This document shows positions 1 through 6,887 of a stretch of 17,149 nt of DNA, in pieces. How positions within the stretch are numbered: the first letter of the stretch is position 1; every line of letters starts with the position of its first letter. The DNA is from Aquamicrobium sp. (lineage in GTDB: Bacteria > Pseudomonadota > Alphaproteobacteria > Rhizobiales > Rhizobiaceae), in contig JACZJD010000739.1 in NCBI GenBank assembly GCA_014860725.1, positions 1-17,149 of the forward strand, given 5' to 3'. The position numbers were made by a program, and so were the translations under genes. Under the pieces are notes generated by a model. The model worked only from the letters and a program-made list of their open reading frames with translations. It made no database searches and had not been told where the DNA came from.

Positions 1-711
1 GTCGAGGCCGGCGCGGCTGTCGGAGCCCAGCAGATCGAGCTCGTCCTGCGTTTGCGCGGCGGCCGCCTGCCGCAGGCTTCGCCCGAGCTCGGCGACGGTC
101 TCGGAAAGCTCGCCGATCCGCTCATAGGCGAAGAAGTCGCGGTCGGCGAGGCGGTCGAGGCCGGCCCGCGTCGCGGCGTCCGGGGCGGTGTAGAGTTCGG
201 AGATGCCGGCGGTGATCCGCAGCCGCGCCAGATCGTTCTGCGCCGCGACGATGGCCGCCAGACGCAGCGTCGCGGCCTCCGTGCGTTCCGCCTCCGCGCG
301 AAGCGCGGCGCGGATCGAATGGGCGTCGAGGGCGTTCGCCCGCATCCTCGCGGCATGGCCGCGCGACCGCGCCGCCTCCTCCTGCGCCCCGCTTTCGGGG
401 AAGCGCAGCCGCAGCTCGCCGACGCCCGCCTCGATGCCGTCGATGAAGCCCGTCAGCTGGCCGGCGGCGGATTCGATCTGCTCCTCATTGTCGGCCGCGC
501 GCAGCCGGTCGGCCGCACCCCACGCCAGCTCCGCGTCGGCCCCCACCCGCTCGGCGAGCTGGACCGCCGGCATGGCGTCGCCCAAAAGCTCGCGGTGCGT
601 GTTGATAAGGTGGCGATTCACCCCCATAGAGGTGAGGCCCACCACGAGCGTGAGGGCGGAGAGAGCAGTGAAGACGAACTGCAGTTGCGTGTCGAAGCGC
701 CGTGGACGCAT
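1..711 (-). CDS. torS: TorS-like hybrid sensor kinase, N-terminal part (cut at window edge)
   Basis: Only the first 237 codons are present; the gene runs off the left edge. The product begins MRPRRFDTQLQFVF, followed by one hydrophobic segment (about residues 13-33) and then a long, Ala/Glu/Arg-rich helical region typical of a four-helix periplasmic sensor domain. The stretch around residues 50-75 (AMPAVQLAERV, then RLRAADNEEQ) resembles the sensor domain of E. coli TorS, where IPTMNMARQLSE and a SADNEK motif occupy the same place. The divergent neighbour encodes a TorT-like protein, TorS's known partner, which makes the call much stronger. TorS is an inner-membrane kinase that, with TorT, detects trimethylamine N-oxide and phosphorylates TorR. 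No kinase, receiver or Hpt domain is visible because the C-terminus is missing, and the ligand in this organism is unproven. Confidence 0.72.
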   Translation of the reverse strand, partial: MRPRRFDTQLQFVFTALSALTLVVGLTSMGVNRHLINTHRELLGDAMPAVQLAERVGADAELAWGAADRLRAADNEEQIESAAGQLTGFIDGIEAGVGELRLRFPESGAQEEAARSRGHAARMRANALDAHSIRAALRAEAERTEAATLRLAAIVAAQNDLARLRITAGISELYTAPDAATRAGLDRLADRDFFAYERIGELSETVAELGRSLRQAAAAQTQDELDLLGSDSRAGLD

Positions 712-736
712 GGCTGAGCTTTACCTGCGGGCGGGA

Positions 737-1693
737 ATGCGCGCAATTCTGTACGCTGCGACGTTCGGTCTGTCGTGTTTGGCAAGCGTTCCCGCCGGCG
801 CGCAGGAGCGGAGCTTCTGCGTTCTGGTTCCCCATTTCAAGGACGAGTACTGGCTCAGCGTCGCCTACGGCATCGAGCAGGCGTCGCGGCAGCACGATGT
901 GGCGCCGCGCTTCTTCGAGGCGGGCGGCTACCGCGCCCGCGAGCAGCAGCTTCGCCAGCTCGAGACCTGCGAGCGCTTGGGCGTCGAGGCGATCCTGATC
1001 GGCGCCGTCACCTCCGATCATCCCGACCTGCTGGCGGCGATCGAACGCGCGGCCCGCGCCGTGCCGGTGATCGCCCTCGTCAACGAGCTGCATTCCGACG
1101 CGCTCAGCGCCCGTGTTGGCGTCGACTGGCGCGACATGGGCCTCGAGCTCGGCCGGTTCCTGACGGAGCTGCATCCGCAGGGAACGCCGCCGCAGACCGC
1201 GGTGCTGCTTTCGGGACCCGAGGAATCCGGGTGGGTCGCGCCGGTCGAATTGGGGCTGAAAGCCGGCCTTGCCGATGCGGCCATTCAGATAGCGGCGGTC
1301 TTCCGGGCGGATACCGGCCAGAGCGAGCAGCTCGACGCGCTCGAACGCGCGCTCAGGGCCTATCCCGCCCCGGACTACATAATCGGCCCGGCGCCGGCGA
1401 TCGAGGCGGCGATGGGACTGATCGACGCCGGCAGCGCGGCGAAAGCCCCGAAGCTCGTGGCGACCTATGTCAGCCACAGCGTCCGGCGGGGGCTGGTGAA
1501 CGGCCGCGTACTCGTCGCGCCGAACGACGATCCGCAGGCGCAGGGGACGATGGCCGTCGAGGTGATGCTGCGGGTGCTGTCCGGCGAGAAGATCGGCGGG
1601 CTCGCCGGCCCGGACATACGGCTCGTCACGCGCGTCACGTCGCTGGAGGGGGTGAGACTCTCTCCGGCCGACTATTTTCCCTATATAGAATAG
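737..1693 (+). CDS. torT: TorT-like periplasmic sensor protein
   Basis: A 318-residue exported protein of the periplasmic-binding-protein (LacI/ribose-binding) fold. Residues 1-22 are a signal peptide ending in a PAGA-QE cleavage site. The mature N-terminus reads LVPHFKDEYWLSVAYGIEQA and then FFEAGGY, closely matching E. coli TorT (LYPSLKDSYWLSLNYGMQEA, LEAGGY). Later motifs also match: EAILIGA, VALVNEL-like, RVGVDWRDMG, IEAAMG and TYVSHSVRRGLVNGRV. TorT binds trimethylamine N-oxide or a related compound and presents it to the TorS sensor domain. The start at 737 gives a standard signal peptide. An in-frame ATG at 710 adds nine residues and cannot be excluded, as neither has a good ribosome site. 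The torS/torT divergent arrangement matches E. coli, but no torR or torCAD reductase genes are in view. An ordinary sugar-type binding protein is the alternative. Confidence 0.82.
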   Translation: MRAILYAATFGLSCLASVPAGAQERSFCVLVPHFKDEYWLSVAYGIEQASRQHDVAPRFFEAGGYRAREQQLRQLETCERLGVEAILIGAVTSDHPDLLAAIERAARAVPVIALVNELHSDALSARVGVDWRDMGLELGRFLTELHPQGTPPQTAVLLSGPEESGWVAPVELGLKAGLADAAIQIAAVFRADTGQSEQLDALERALRAYPAPDYIIGPAPAIEAAMGLIDAGSAAKAPKLVATYVSHSVRRGLVNGRVLVAPNDDPQAQGTMAVEVMLRVLSGEKIGGLAGPDIRLVTRVTSLEGVRLSPADYFPYIE

Positions 1694-1694
1694 T

Positions 1695-1726
1695 CCTGCG
1701 AGCGGCAGGCCGGCTACCGGTAGCCG
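1695..1726. terminator. Possible bidirectional terminator between torT and the IclR gene
   Basis: The convergent torT and IclR genes are separated by only 20 bases. Two dyads sit here: CCTGC-GAGCG-GCAGG at 1695-1709, and a perfect 16-base palindrome CGGCTACCGGTAGCCG at 1711-1726 that includes the IclR stop codon. Neither has a T-tract, so if they terminate transcription they are weak or factor-assisted. Confidence 0.35.
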
Positions 1727-2496
1727 AGCTGGCCGCGGATGCGGCTCGCGACCTCCTGGAGGCGTTCCAGGTGGACGGGCTTGCCGTTCTTGACCAGCTG
1801 CGGGGTGAGGCCGGCGATCGAGACCGCGCATACCGGCTTGCCGTCGCGGTCGAGCACCGGCACGGCCAGCGCGGTCAGGCCCAGCGCGACGTCGTCGACC
1901 GCGCATTCCCAGCCGCGCTCGCGGATGAGGGCGAGGCGCTTGCGCAGCTCCTTCTTCGAGGTGATGGATTTCTCGCTCAGCTGCTCCATCGGCTCGGAGA
2001 GCAGGCGCTCGATCTCCTCTTCCGGCTGGTAGGCCAGAAGCAGCTTCGGCGCGCCGCCGCAGTTGAGCGGCAGGGTGCCGCCGACCTGCCACCAGTGGAC
2101 CTCGAGGCCGCGCATGTCGTGGACGCGGTCGAGGCAGACGGCGGCGCCGTCCTTGAAGATCGACAGGAAGGCCGTGACGCTGAGCTCGCTGGCGAGCTCC
2201 AGCAGGGCAGGCTGGGCGATCGCCCGCAAATCCTGCGTGTCGCCGACATTCGACGCGAGATCGCGGATCGCCCGCCCGAGGCGGTAGTGATGGGTCAGCG
2301 GGTCCTGGGCGATGTAGTTGCTCTGCATCAGGGTGAGCAGAAGGCGGCGGGTCGTGCCCTTGTCCAGCCCCGTCGAGCCGCTCACCTCGGCGAGCGTCTG
2401 CAGGTCCTTCCCCGCGAAGGAGTTAAGCACCAGGAGCGCGCGGGTGACCGCGCGTACGTTCTGGACCGATGAGCCGCTGGTTTGCTTCCCCGCCAT
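1714..2496 (-). CDS. IclR-family transcriptional regulator
   Basis: The 260-residue product has the usual IclR length and architecture. An N-terminal winged helix-turn-helix covers residues about 13-75 (RALLVLNSFAG, LAEVSGSTGLDKGTTRRLLLTL, Y-DP-THHYRLG). It is followed by the IclR effector domain at about 90-255 (LRAIAQPALLELASE, TAFLSIFKDG, APKLLLAY, ERGWECAVDD, ALAVPVLDRDGKPVCAVSIAG). The start is supported by a purine-rich AAGAAGAGAAAG just upstream. IclR proteins usually control adjacent catabolic operons in response to a pathway metabolite. This gene sits directly downstream of the FAD oxidase and near the transport and catabolic operons, so it is the best candidate for their regulator (inference). 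The ATGTC-N7-GACAT dyad at 2541-2557, about 45 bases upstream of the start, suggests autoregulation or control by another factor. Ligand unknown. Confidence 0.93.
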   Translation of the reverse strand: MAGKQTSGSSVQNVRAVTRALLVLNSFAGKDLQTLAEVSGSTGLDKGTTRRLLLTLMQSNYIAQDPLTHHYRLGRAIRDLASNVGDTQDLRAIAQPALLELASELSVTAFLSIFKDGAAVCLDRVHDMRGLEVHWWQVGGTLPLNCGGAPKLLLAYQPEEEIERLLSEPMEQLSEKSITSKKELRKRLALIRERGWECAVDDVALGLTALAVPVLDRDGKPVCAVSIAGLTPQLVKNGKPVHLERLQEVASRIRGQLGYR

Positions 2497-2540
2497 CTTT
2501 CTCTTCTTCTTGCCAGTTCATTCCCGGTGCCGGGCCCGCG

Positions 2541-2557
2541 ATGTCGGATGCCGACAT
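2541..2557. promoter_or_regulatory. Dyad ATGTC-N7-GACAT upstream of the IclR gene (candidate operator)
   Basis: ATGTCGGATGCCGACAT is a perfect inverted repeat with seven-base arms around ATG. It lies 45 bases upstream of the IclR start codon, just downstream (in gene orientation) of a TTGATC that could act as a -35. The same outer pattern, ATGTC-N7-GACAT, recurs at 4525-4541 upstream of the transporter operon. Binding protein unknown; IclR autoregulation is one possibility. Confidence 0.5.
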
Positions 2558-2762
2558 GTCGATCAAAGGGCGATACGATCCGCTATCTCAACTCCACCAT
2601 GTCGCCGTTCGTCAAGTGCTCGCAGGTCGATAGAGCCACCACCTAACAGAAAGCTGCTGCAGAGCCAAAGGTGACATCGATGCGCGCAAGTCTCGGTCGT
2701 CGGTTTGCCGGCCATCCACGGCTGCTGAACTGCGCGCGGGCCGGCCTGCGCCTTTTGGAAGA

Positions 2763-4358
2763 CTATCCCGTGAGCCCGAGCGAGCCCGGGTTCATCAGCG
2801 TCCGCGGATCGACGGCCTTCTTGATGTCGCACAGCAGCGACCACGTGCCGTCGCTGAGGATTTCGCGGAAGGGATAGTCGCGCGCCACCTGCCAGCTTAC
2901 GCCGCCGAGCGACGCGTAGAGCTCCTGGGTGCCGCGGCGCAGCCTCGCCACGGCCTCGCGCGCCTGCGGGTTGGCGGCGCGGTCGCGCCACGGCTTCACC
3001 ACCTCCGCGCCGAGGCTGTTTTCGTGCAGCGGCGTGATCTCGTCCATCCAGTAGAAGGCGGGCTCGATGAAGAACTCGTTGCCCACGGTCATGGTCATGA
3101 CGGTGTAGACGATGCCGTGCTCCTTCATCTCGGCGGCGCGCTCGGCGAAGTAGACCTCGTTGGCGTCCACGACGCGCCCGGCGTCGCCGAGCGGAAAGAC
3201 GGCATGGATCGGCACCCAGCGCTCGCCGTTCAGCCCGAGCATGCCGCGCACCGGCGAGAACGGCCTGGCACGCATCACCTTCGGCACGCTGTTGGCGAGG
3301 CTCTTGCCGGTGCGCTCGCCGATCTCCTTCAGCGTCGCGACATTGACCTTCAGCTCCGCCGCGTTGCGCGCCTCGGTGACGATATGAAGCGTGTAGGGGT
3401 GCTTCATCAGGAATGCCGAGCCGGACGCCGCGATGTCGACCGCGTTCTTCACGCCTTCGAACAAAGATTTGCCAGCGCTGGCGACGTTGCCCAAGGTCTT
3501 CAGGCCGTCCGACAGGCGATTGACGCTCGCCGAATGCTGCGCCTTGGCGCGGTCGATGCCGAAGCCCTCGGAAACCATGCGCGTCCTCGCCATCGCGGTC
3601 TGGGCGAGCGCCATGTCCTTCAGCGTCTCGAAGCCGAAGGTGAGGTAGTCGACCTCGACCGGCTGCGGCCACAGCCTGAGCGTCGCGGCCGCCTTGATGC
3701 CCATCGCGCCGCTGTCGCCGAGGAAGAGGCCGGTCAGGTCCGGTCCGCCGTAGCGGGTGAAGGGCCGGGCGCCCTTGCGGCCACCGGAGCCTGTGGTGAC
3801 GATGCGGCCGTCGGCGAGGACGACGGTGACGCCCAGCACGCTCTCCGCCACGGTGCCGTTGAGCGCCGAGCCGAAGAAGGCGCTGTTCTGCGACAGCGCG
3901 CCGCCGACCGTGGCGCGGATGCCCGACAGCGGCCCCCAGTAGCCGGTGCGCAGGCCGGTTCCCTCGAGCGCCGCGTTGACCGCTTCCCAGGTCACGCCGG
4001 CCTCGACCGTGACATACTGGTCGGCGGCGTTGACCTCGACGATGCGGTTCATGTCGCGGGCGTCGACCACGATCGAGTCCGAGCGCTCCGGCAGGTAGCC
4101 CTTGGTGTAGGACATGCCGCCGCCGCGCGGCACGACCGAAATGCCGGCCTCGGTGGCGATGCGCACGGCCGCCGACAGCTCCTCGGCGGTGGACGGCATA
4201 ACGACAGCCAGCGGCGCGATGCCCGGCTGCCAGAAGATGTCGTTGGCGTAGAAGGTGCGCGTCTCGCGGTCGGCCTTGACGCGGTCGTCGCCGAGGCTGT
4301 CGCGCAAGGCGGCAATGACCATCAGGTCGTCGGTTCTGATGTGTTCGCTGATCGACAT
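2763..4358 (-). CDS. FAD-linked oxidase (VAO/PCMH type, GlcD-like)
   Basis: A 531-residue flavoprotein. The N-terminal FAD-binding (PCMH-type) domain covers roughly residues 40-235. It has the entry motif GIAPLAVVMPSTAEELSAAV, the pyrophosphate-binding loop PRGGGMSYTKGY (78-88), the VTVEAGVTWEAVN segment, the VGGALSQNS loop (151-159) and the LFLGDSGAMGI segment (211-221). The C-terminal substrate domain ends with KKAVDPRTLMNPGS, the usual closing motif of glycolate, D-lactate and related flavin oxidases. No signal peptide or membrane segment is seen, so it is likely cytoplasmic. The family oxidises 2-hydroxy acids or phenolic/allylic alcohols; the substrate here cannot be read from sequence. 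The start at 4358 is chosen for the GGAGGATGCG ribosome site directly upstream. It has its own promoter, which carries the operator module shared with the hydrolase-led operon. Confidence 0.9.
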   Translation of the reverse strand: MSISEHIRTDDLMVIAALRDSLGDDRVKADRETRTFYANDIFWQPGIAPLAVVMPSTAEELSAAVRIATEAGISVVPRGGGMSYTKGYLPERSDSIVVDARDMNRIVEVNAADQYVTVEAGVTWEAVNAALEGTGLRTGYWGPLSGIRATVGGALSQNSAFFGSALNGTVAESVLGVTVVLADGRIVTTGSGGRKGARPFTRYGGPDLTGLFLGDSGAMGIKAAATLRLWPQPVEVDYLTFGFETLKDMALAQTAMARTRMVSEGFGIDRAKAQHSASVNRLSDGLKTLGNVASAGKSLFEGVKNAVDIAASGSAFLMKHPYTLHIVTEARNAAELKVNVATLKEIGERTGKSLANSVPKVMRARPFSPVRGMLGLNGERWVPIHAVFPLGDAGRVVDANEVYFAERAAEMKEHGIVYTVMTMTVGNEFFIEPAFYWMDEITPLHENSLGAEVVKPWRDRAANPQAREAVARLRRGTQELYASLGGVSWQVARDYPFREILSDGTWSLLCDIKKAVDPRTLMNPGSLGLTG

Positions 4359-4384
4359 CGCATCCTCCACTGCAGTCCCGCATT

Positions 4385-4413
4385 CGAATAGGAGTTGCAA
4401 GTTCTCGTGTCAA
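4385..4413 (-). promoter_or_regulatory. Candidate promoter of the FAD oxidase gene
   Basis: On the reverse strand TTGACA (4413-4408) is followed after 17 bases by TATTCG (4390-4385), a perfect -35 with a weak -10. This would start transcription about 20 bases before the ATG at 4358, leaving just room for the GGAGG site. A weak -10 next to an upstream operator fits activator-dependent control. The TTGACACG is shared at identical spacing with the promoter at 13038-13043. Confidence 0.5.
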
Positions 4414-4425
4414 CGAATAGCATAG

Positions 4426-4442
4426 ATTTCATATAATGAAAT
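4426..4442. promoter_or_regulatory. Palindromic operator ATTTCAT-N3-ATGAAAT, site 1
   Basis: ATTTCATATAATGAAAT is a perfect inverted repeat with seven-base arms and a three-base spacer, in an AT-rich patch. It lies 13 bases upstream (gene orientation) of the TTGACACG of the FAD oxidase promoter, a typical activator position. The core TTTCAT-N3-ATGAAA recurs at 13057-13071. Short AT-rich palindromes with three-base spacers are plausible IclR-family sites, but the protein that binds here is not shown by the sequence. Confidence 0.7.
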
Positions 4443-4524
4443 ATCTTCTCCCTCCGGCACGGCAAGTCCGGGGGTCGCCGCACCCCGGCAGCGTTCCGGC
4501 ATCGAGGCGTTTCAAACCACGATC

Positions 4525-4541
4525 ATGTCATGGAGCGACAT
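4525..4541. promoter_or_regulatory. Dyad ATGTC-N7-GACAT upstream of the transporter operon (candidate operator)
   Basis: ATGTCATGGAGCGACAT has five-base arms, extended to six by a flanking C and G (CATGTC-N7-GACATG, 4524-4542). It ends 12 bases before the TTGACA of the transporter promoter, a good place for an activator. The arms and spacer length match the dyad at 2541-2557 upstream of the IclR gene. Confidence 0.5.
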
Positions 4542-4553
4542 GAGGATCATGGA

Positions 4554-4581
4554 TTGACAGGCTGCCTCGCCGGTGTATAGG
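4554..4581 (+). promoter_or_regulatory. Candidate promoter of the ABC importer operon
   Basis: TTGACA (4554-4559), a 16-base spacer and TATAGG (4576-4581) form a sigma-70-like promoter facing the transporter genes. It is the best match in the 485-base intergenic region. It implies a leader of about 255 bases before the first start codon. Confidence 0.55.
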
Positions 4582-4588
4582 CTGCCAT

Positions 4589-4843
4589 CGTTGGTGGAGG
4601 CTGACAGGGAGGCACTTCTTCACGCCACTCGTGCGCGCATGCATGGACAGACCGGAAGGCGGACATGTGTGAAGCTACGATCGTTTCCCGCAACGGAACG
4701 AATGGGCCATATCCGCAAGGATGATGGGGGGCTTCGTGCGCCCTCGATCCGGCCGGCGCGACGGAGGTGAGGGTTTCGGCAGCGTCCCGGCGGAGACACC
4801 GCTCGCCACCGCCCGAGGGCGGAAGCTAAGTTGGAGGAAGTTG
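4589..4843 (+). other. Long untranslated leader of the importer operon
   Basis: About 255 bases lie between the candidate promoter and the binding-protein start. Short open frames here lack ribosome sites and I do not call them genes. A small hairpin, CCGCC-CGAG-GGCGG at 4809-4822, sits ten bases before the GGAGG ribosome site (4833-4837) and could influence translation. I recognise no known riboswitch. Confidence 0.35.
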
Positions 4844-5998
4844 ATGATCATGAAGACCAGGAACATGCGCCTCGGGGCAGCCATTGCCGCCGTGACCTTC
4901 GCCATGGCGGGTGCCGCCTGGGCGGACCCCACCCCCGGCCAGTACAATATCGGCATTATCAGCGACGACACCGGCCCCGTCGCCTCGGCCGGCATCTCGT
5001 ATCACCGCGGCGCCGACCTCGCGATCGAGGAGATCAACGCCAAGGGCCTCGCCGGCGAAGGCGTGACCCTGAACATGCTCGTGAAGGACAGCGGCACGGA
5101 TGCGGCCCGCGCCGTGCAGGCGATGACGCAGTTCGCCGCCGACCGCACCGTGCTGGCCACCACCTGCTGCATCATCACCCCCATCGCCGGCGCGCTGGTG
5201 CCGATCGCGATGAACAACAAGCTGCCGCTGGTCATCTACGGCGCAACGCGCGACGGCCTGCCGCAGGAGCCGTATGTGACGTCGGTCGTGGCGCTGCCCG
5301 GGCCGCAGGAGGTCATGATGGCGCGGCGCCTCGCCGAGGAACTGAAGCCCAAGCGCGTCGCCTACTACGTCACCGGCGACAACGACATCTTCCTGACCCG
5401 CGCCCACGCCGTGAAGGCGGTGTTCGAGGAGGCGGGCGCCGAGACCGTCGCCGAGATCTCGACGCTCGCGAACGACACCGACTTCACCGGCCCGGCGACG
5501 CAGGGCATGGGCACCGATCCCGACCTCATCATGGTGATGACCACCCAGCAGCCGGCCGTCGGCATCATCTCGGCGCTGCGCCAGCGCGGCTACGAGGGCG
5601 TCATCGGCACGTCCGAGGTCATCTCGCCGCCCGCCATCTACCAGAAGTCGGGCGAGCTGATCGAGAACATCCCATTCGCGCTGTCGTTCCAGCCGGGCCT
5701 GTCGGACAGCCCGGAGGCCCTGGCCTTCATCGAGGCGTATCAGGCCAAATACAGTGAGCTTCCGGATGTCTATTCCGCCCAGGGCTACACCGCGATCCAC
5801 TACATCGCCCAGGGCATGAAGACGCTCGACGGCGACCCGACGCGCGAGAAGCTGGCCGAGGAGCTGTGGAAGATCACCTCGATCGAGCACAATCTCTATG
5901 GCGGTCAGGAGATCGTCAACGGTCAGGCCCAGATCCCCGAGACGCTGATCGTCAACTGGAACAGCAACGGCGAAGTCGTCCTCTGGGAGAAGCAGTGA
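4844..5998 (+). CDS. Branched-chain-amino-acid-type ABC transporter, substrate-binding protein
   Basis: A 384-residue periplasmic binding protein of the LivJ/LivK (Peripla_BP_6) type and the first gene of a five-gene importer operon. A signal peptide (about residues 7-27, hydrophobic GAAIAAVTFAMAGA) ends in AWA-DP. The mature start reads YNIGIISDDTGPVASAGISYHRGADLAIEEINAKG, the family's first strand and ligand loop. Next come DSGTDAARAVQAMTQF, the central LPLVIYGATRDGL and the YSAQGYTAIHYIAQGM segment near the C-terminus. The loop where many homologues have small hydroxyl residues reads ATTCCIITP, with adjacent cysteines, which may mark an unusual pocket or a disulfide. The start at 4844 has GGAGG six bases upstream; the ATG at 4850 is too far from it. 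The family carries amino acids, amides, urea and aromatic or organic acids; context favours the substrate of the neighbouring catabolic genes. Confidence 0.93.
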   Translation: MIMKTRNMRLGAAIAAVTFAMAGAAWADPTPGQYNIGIISDDTGPVASAGISYHRGADLAIEEINAKGLAGEGVTLNMLVKDSGTDAARAVQAMTQFAADRTVLATTCCIITPIAGALVPIAMNNKLPLVIYGATRDGLPQEPYVTSVVALPGPQEVMMARRLAEELKPKRVAYYVTGDNDIFLTRAHAVKAVFEEAGAETVAEISTLANDTDFTGPATQGMGTDPDLIMVMTTQQPAVGIISALRQRGYEGVIGTSEVISPPAIYQKSGELIENIPFALSFQPGLSDSPEALAFIEAYQAKYSELPDVYSAQGYTAIHYIAQGMKTLDGDPTREKLAEELWKITSIEHNLYGGQEIVNGQAQIPETLIVNWNSNGEVVLWEKQ

Positions 5999-5999
5999 C

Positions 6000-6887
6000 A
6001 TGCAACTGTTCCTCGAGCAGCTGGTGAACGGCATCGCGCTTGGCTCCCTGTATGGATTGTTCGGGATCGGTTTCGGGCTGGTCTTCGCCACGCTCGGAAT
6101 CCTGAACACCGCCCACGGCGCCTATGCCAGCTGGGCGGCCATCATCGGCTACTTCGCGGTGATCTGGTATGACGTATCGTTTCCGGTCGCGATCGCGGCC
6201 GGCGTCATCGGCGGCGGCCTTCTGGCCATCGCCGTCGACCAGATCGGTTTCCAGCCGCTCAGGAACAGAAAGACGGGGATGCTGGGGGCACTGATCACCA
6301 GCATCGCCTTCCTCATCATCCTCGACAGCCTCGCCGGCATGGCGACGAACCATCAGAGCTGGGCCTTCCCGGCGCGCACCTATCCGCGCGGCATGCTCGA
6401 TCTCGGCTTCATGCGCATTCCCTACATGCAGCTCATCATCATCGGCTCCATGCTGTTCTGCGCGACAGGCATCTACCTGCTGATCCAGAAGACGCGGATC
6501 GGCGCGGCCATGCGCGCCGTCGGCTGGAGCGCGGAGGCCGCCTCGCTCGGCGGCGTGAACGCCCGCATGGTCATCCTCCTGACCGCCTTCCTCGCCGGCG
6601 CGACTTCGGGGCTGGCGGGGGTCCTCGGGGGTGCTGCGACCTCCAACATCTCCTACATGCTCGGCGAGGGCCTGCTGCTCAAGGGCTTCGCGGCCGTGGT
6701 CGTCGGCGGCTACGACGACGTGCGCGGCACGGTCCTGGCCGGCATCCTGCTCGGCATCTGCGAGGTGTTCATCGCGCAGTACCTGTCCACGACCTTCCGT
6801 GACGGCTTCACCTACATCCTGCTCCTCACCTTCCTCGTGATGCGGCCCCGCGGCATCTTCGGCAGCGGCAACTTCCTGAGGGCCTGA
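6000..6887 (+). CDS. LivH-type ABC transporter permease
   Basis: A 295-residue inner-membrane permease of the BPD_transp_2 (LivH/LivM) family. The N-terminus is the hallmark LivH start (MQLFLEQLVNGIALGSLYGLFGIGF, then LGILNTAHGAYA). About eight hydrophobic segments follow. The cytoplasmic coupling region includes TRIGAAMRAVGWSAEAASLGGVN, the usual EAA-like loop touching the ATPases. Near the C-terminus, GFAAVVVGGYDDVRGTVLAGILLGICE and VMRPRGIFG are family signatures. It begins one base after the binding-protein stop codon, so it is translated as part of the same operon, and its stop overlaps the next start (TGATG). It forms the membrane channel with the LivM-type permease. Confidence 0.95.
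   Translation: MQLFLEQLVNGIALGSLYGLFGIGFGLVFATLGILNTAHGAYASWAAIIGYFAVIWYDVSFPVAIAAGVIGGGLLAIAVDQIGFQPLRNRKTGMLGALITSIAFLIILDSLAGMATNHQSWAFPARTYPRGMLDLGFMRIPYMQLIIIGSMLFCATGIYLLIQKTRIGAAMRAVGWSAEAASLGGVNARMVILLTAFLAGATSGLAGVLGGAATSNISYMLGEGLLLKGFAAVVVGGYDDVRGTVLAGILLGICEVFIAQYLSTTFRDGFTYILLLTFLVMRPRGIFGSGNFLRA

Noticed and set aside
2671..2877. A 68-codon forward open frame between the IclR and FAD oxidase genes
   Set aside because: It runs into the oxidase gene antisense, has no clear ribosome site, and its product has no recognisable feature.
4573..4770. A 65-codon forward open frame in the importer leader
   Set aside because: No ribosome site, no resemblance to a leader peptide or known small protein, and it overlaps a probable untranslated leader.
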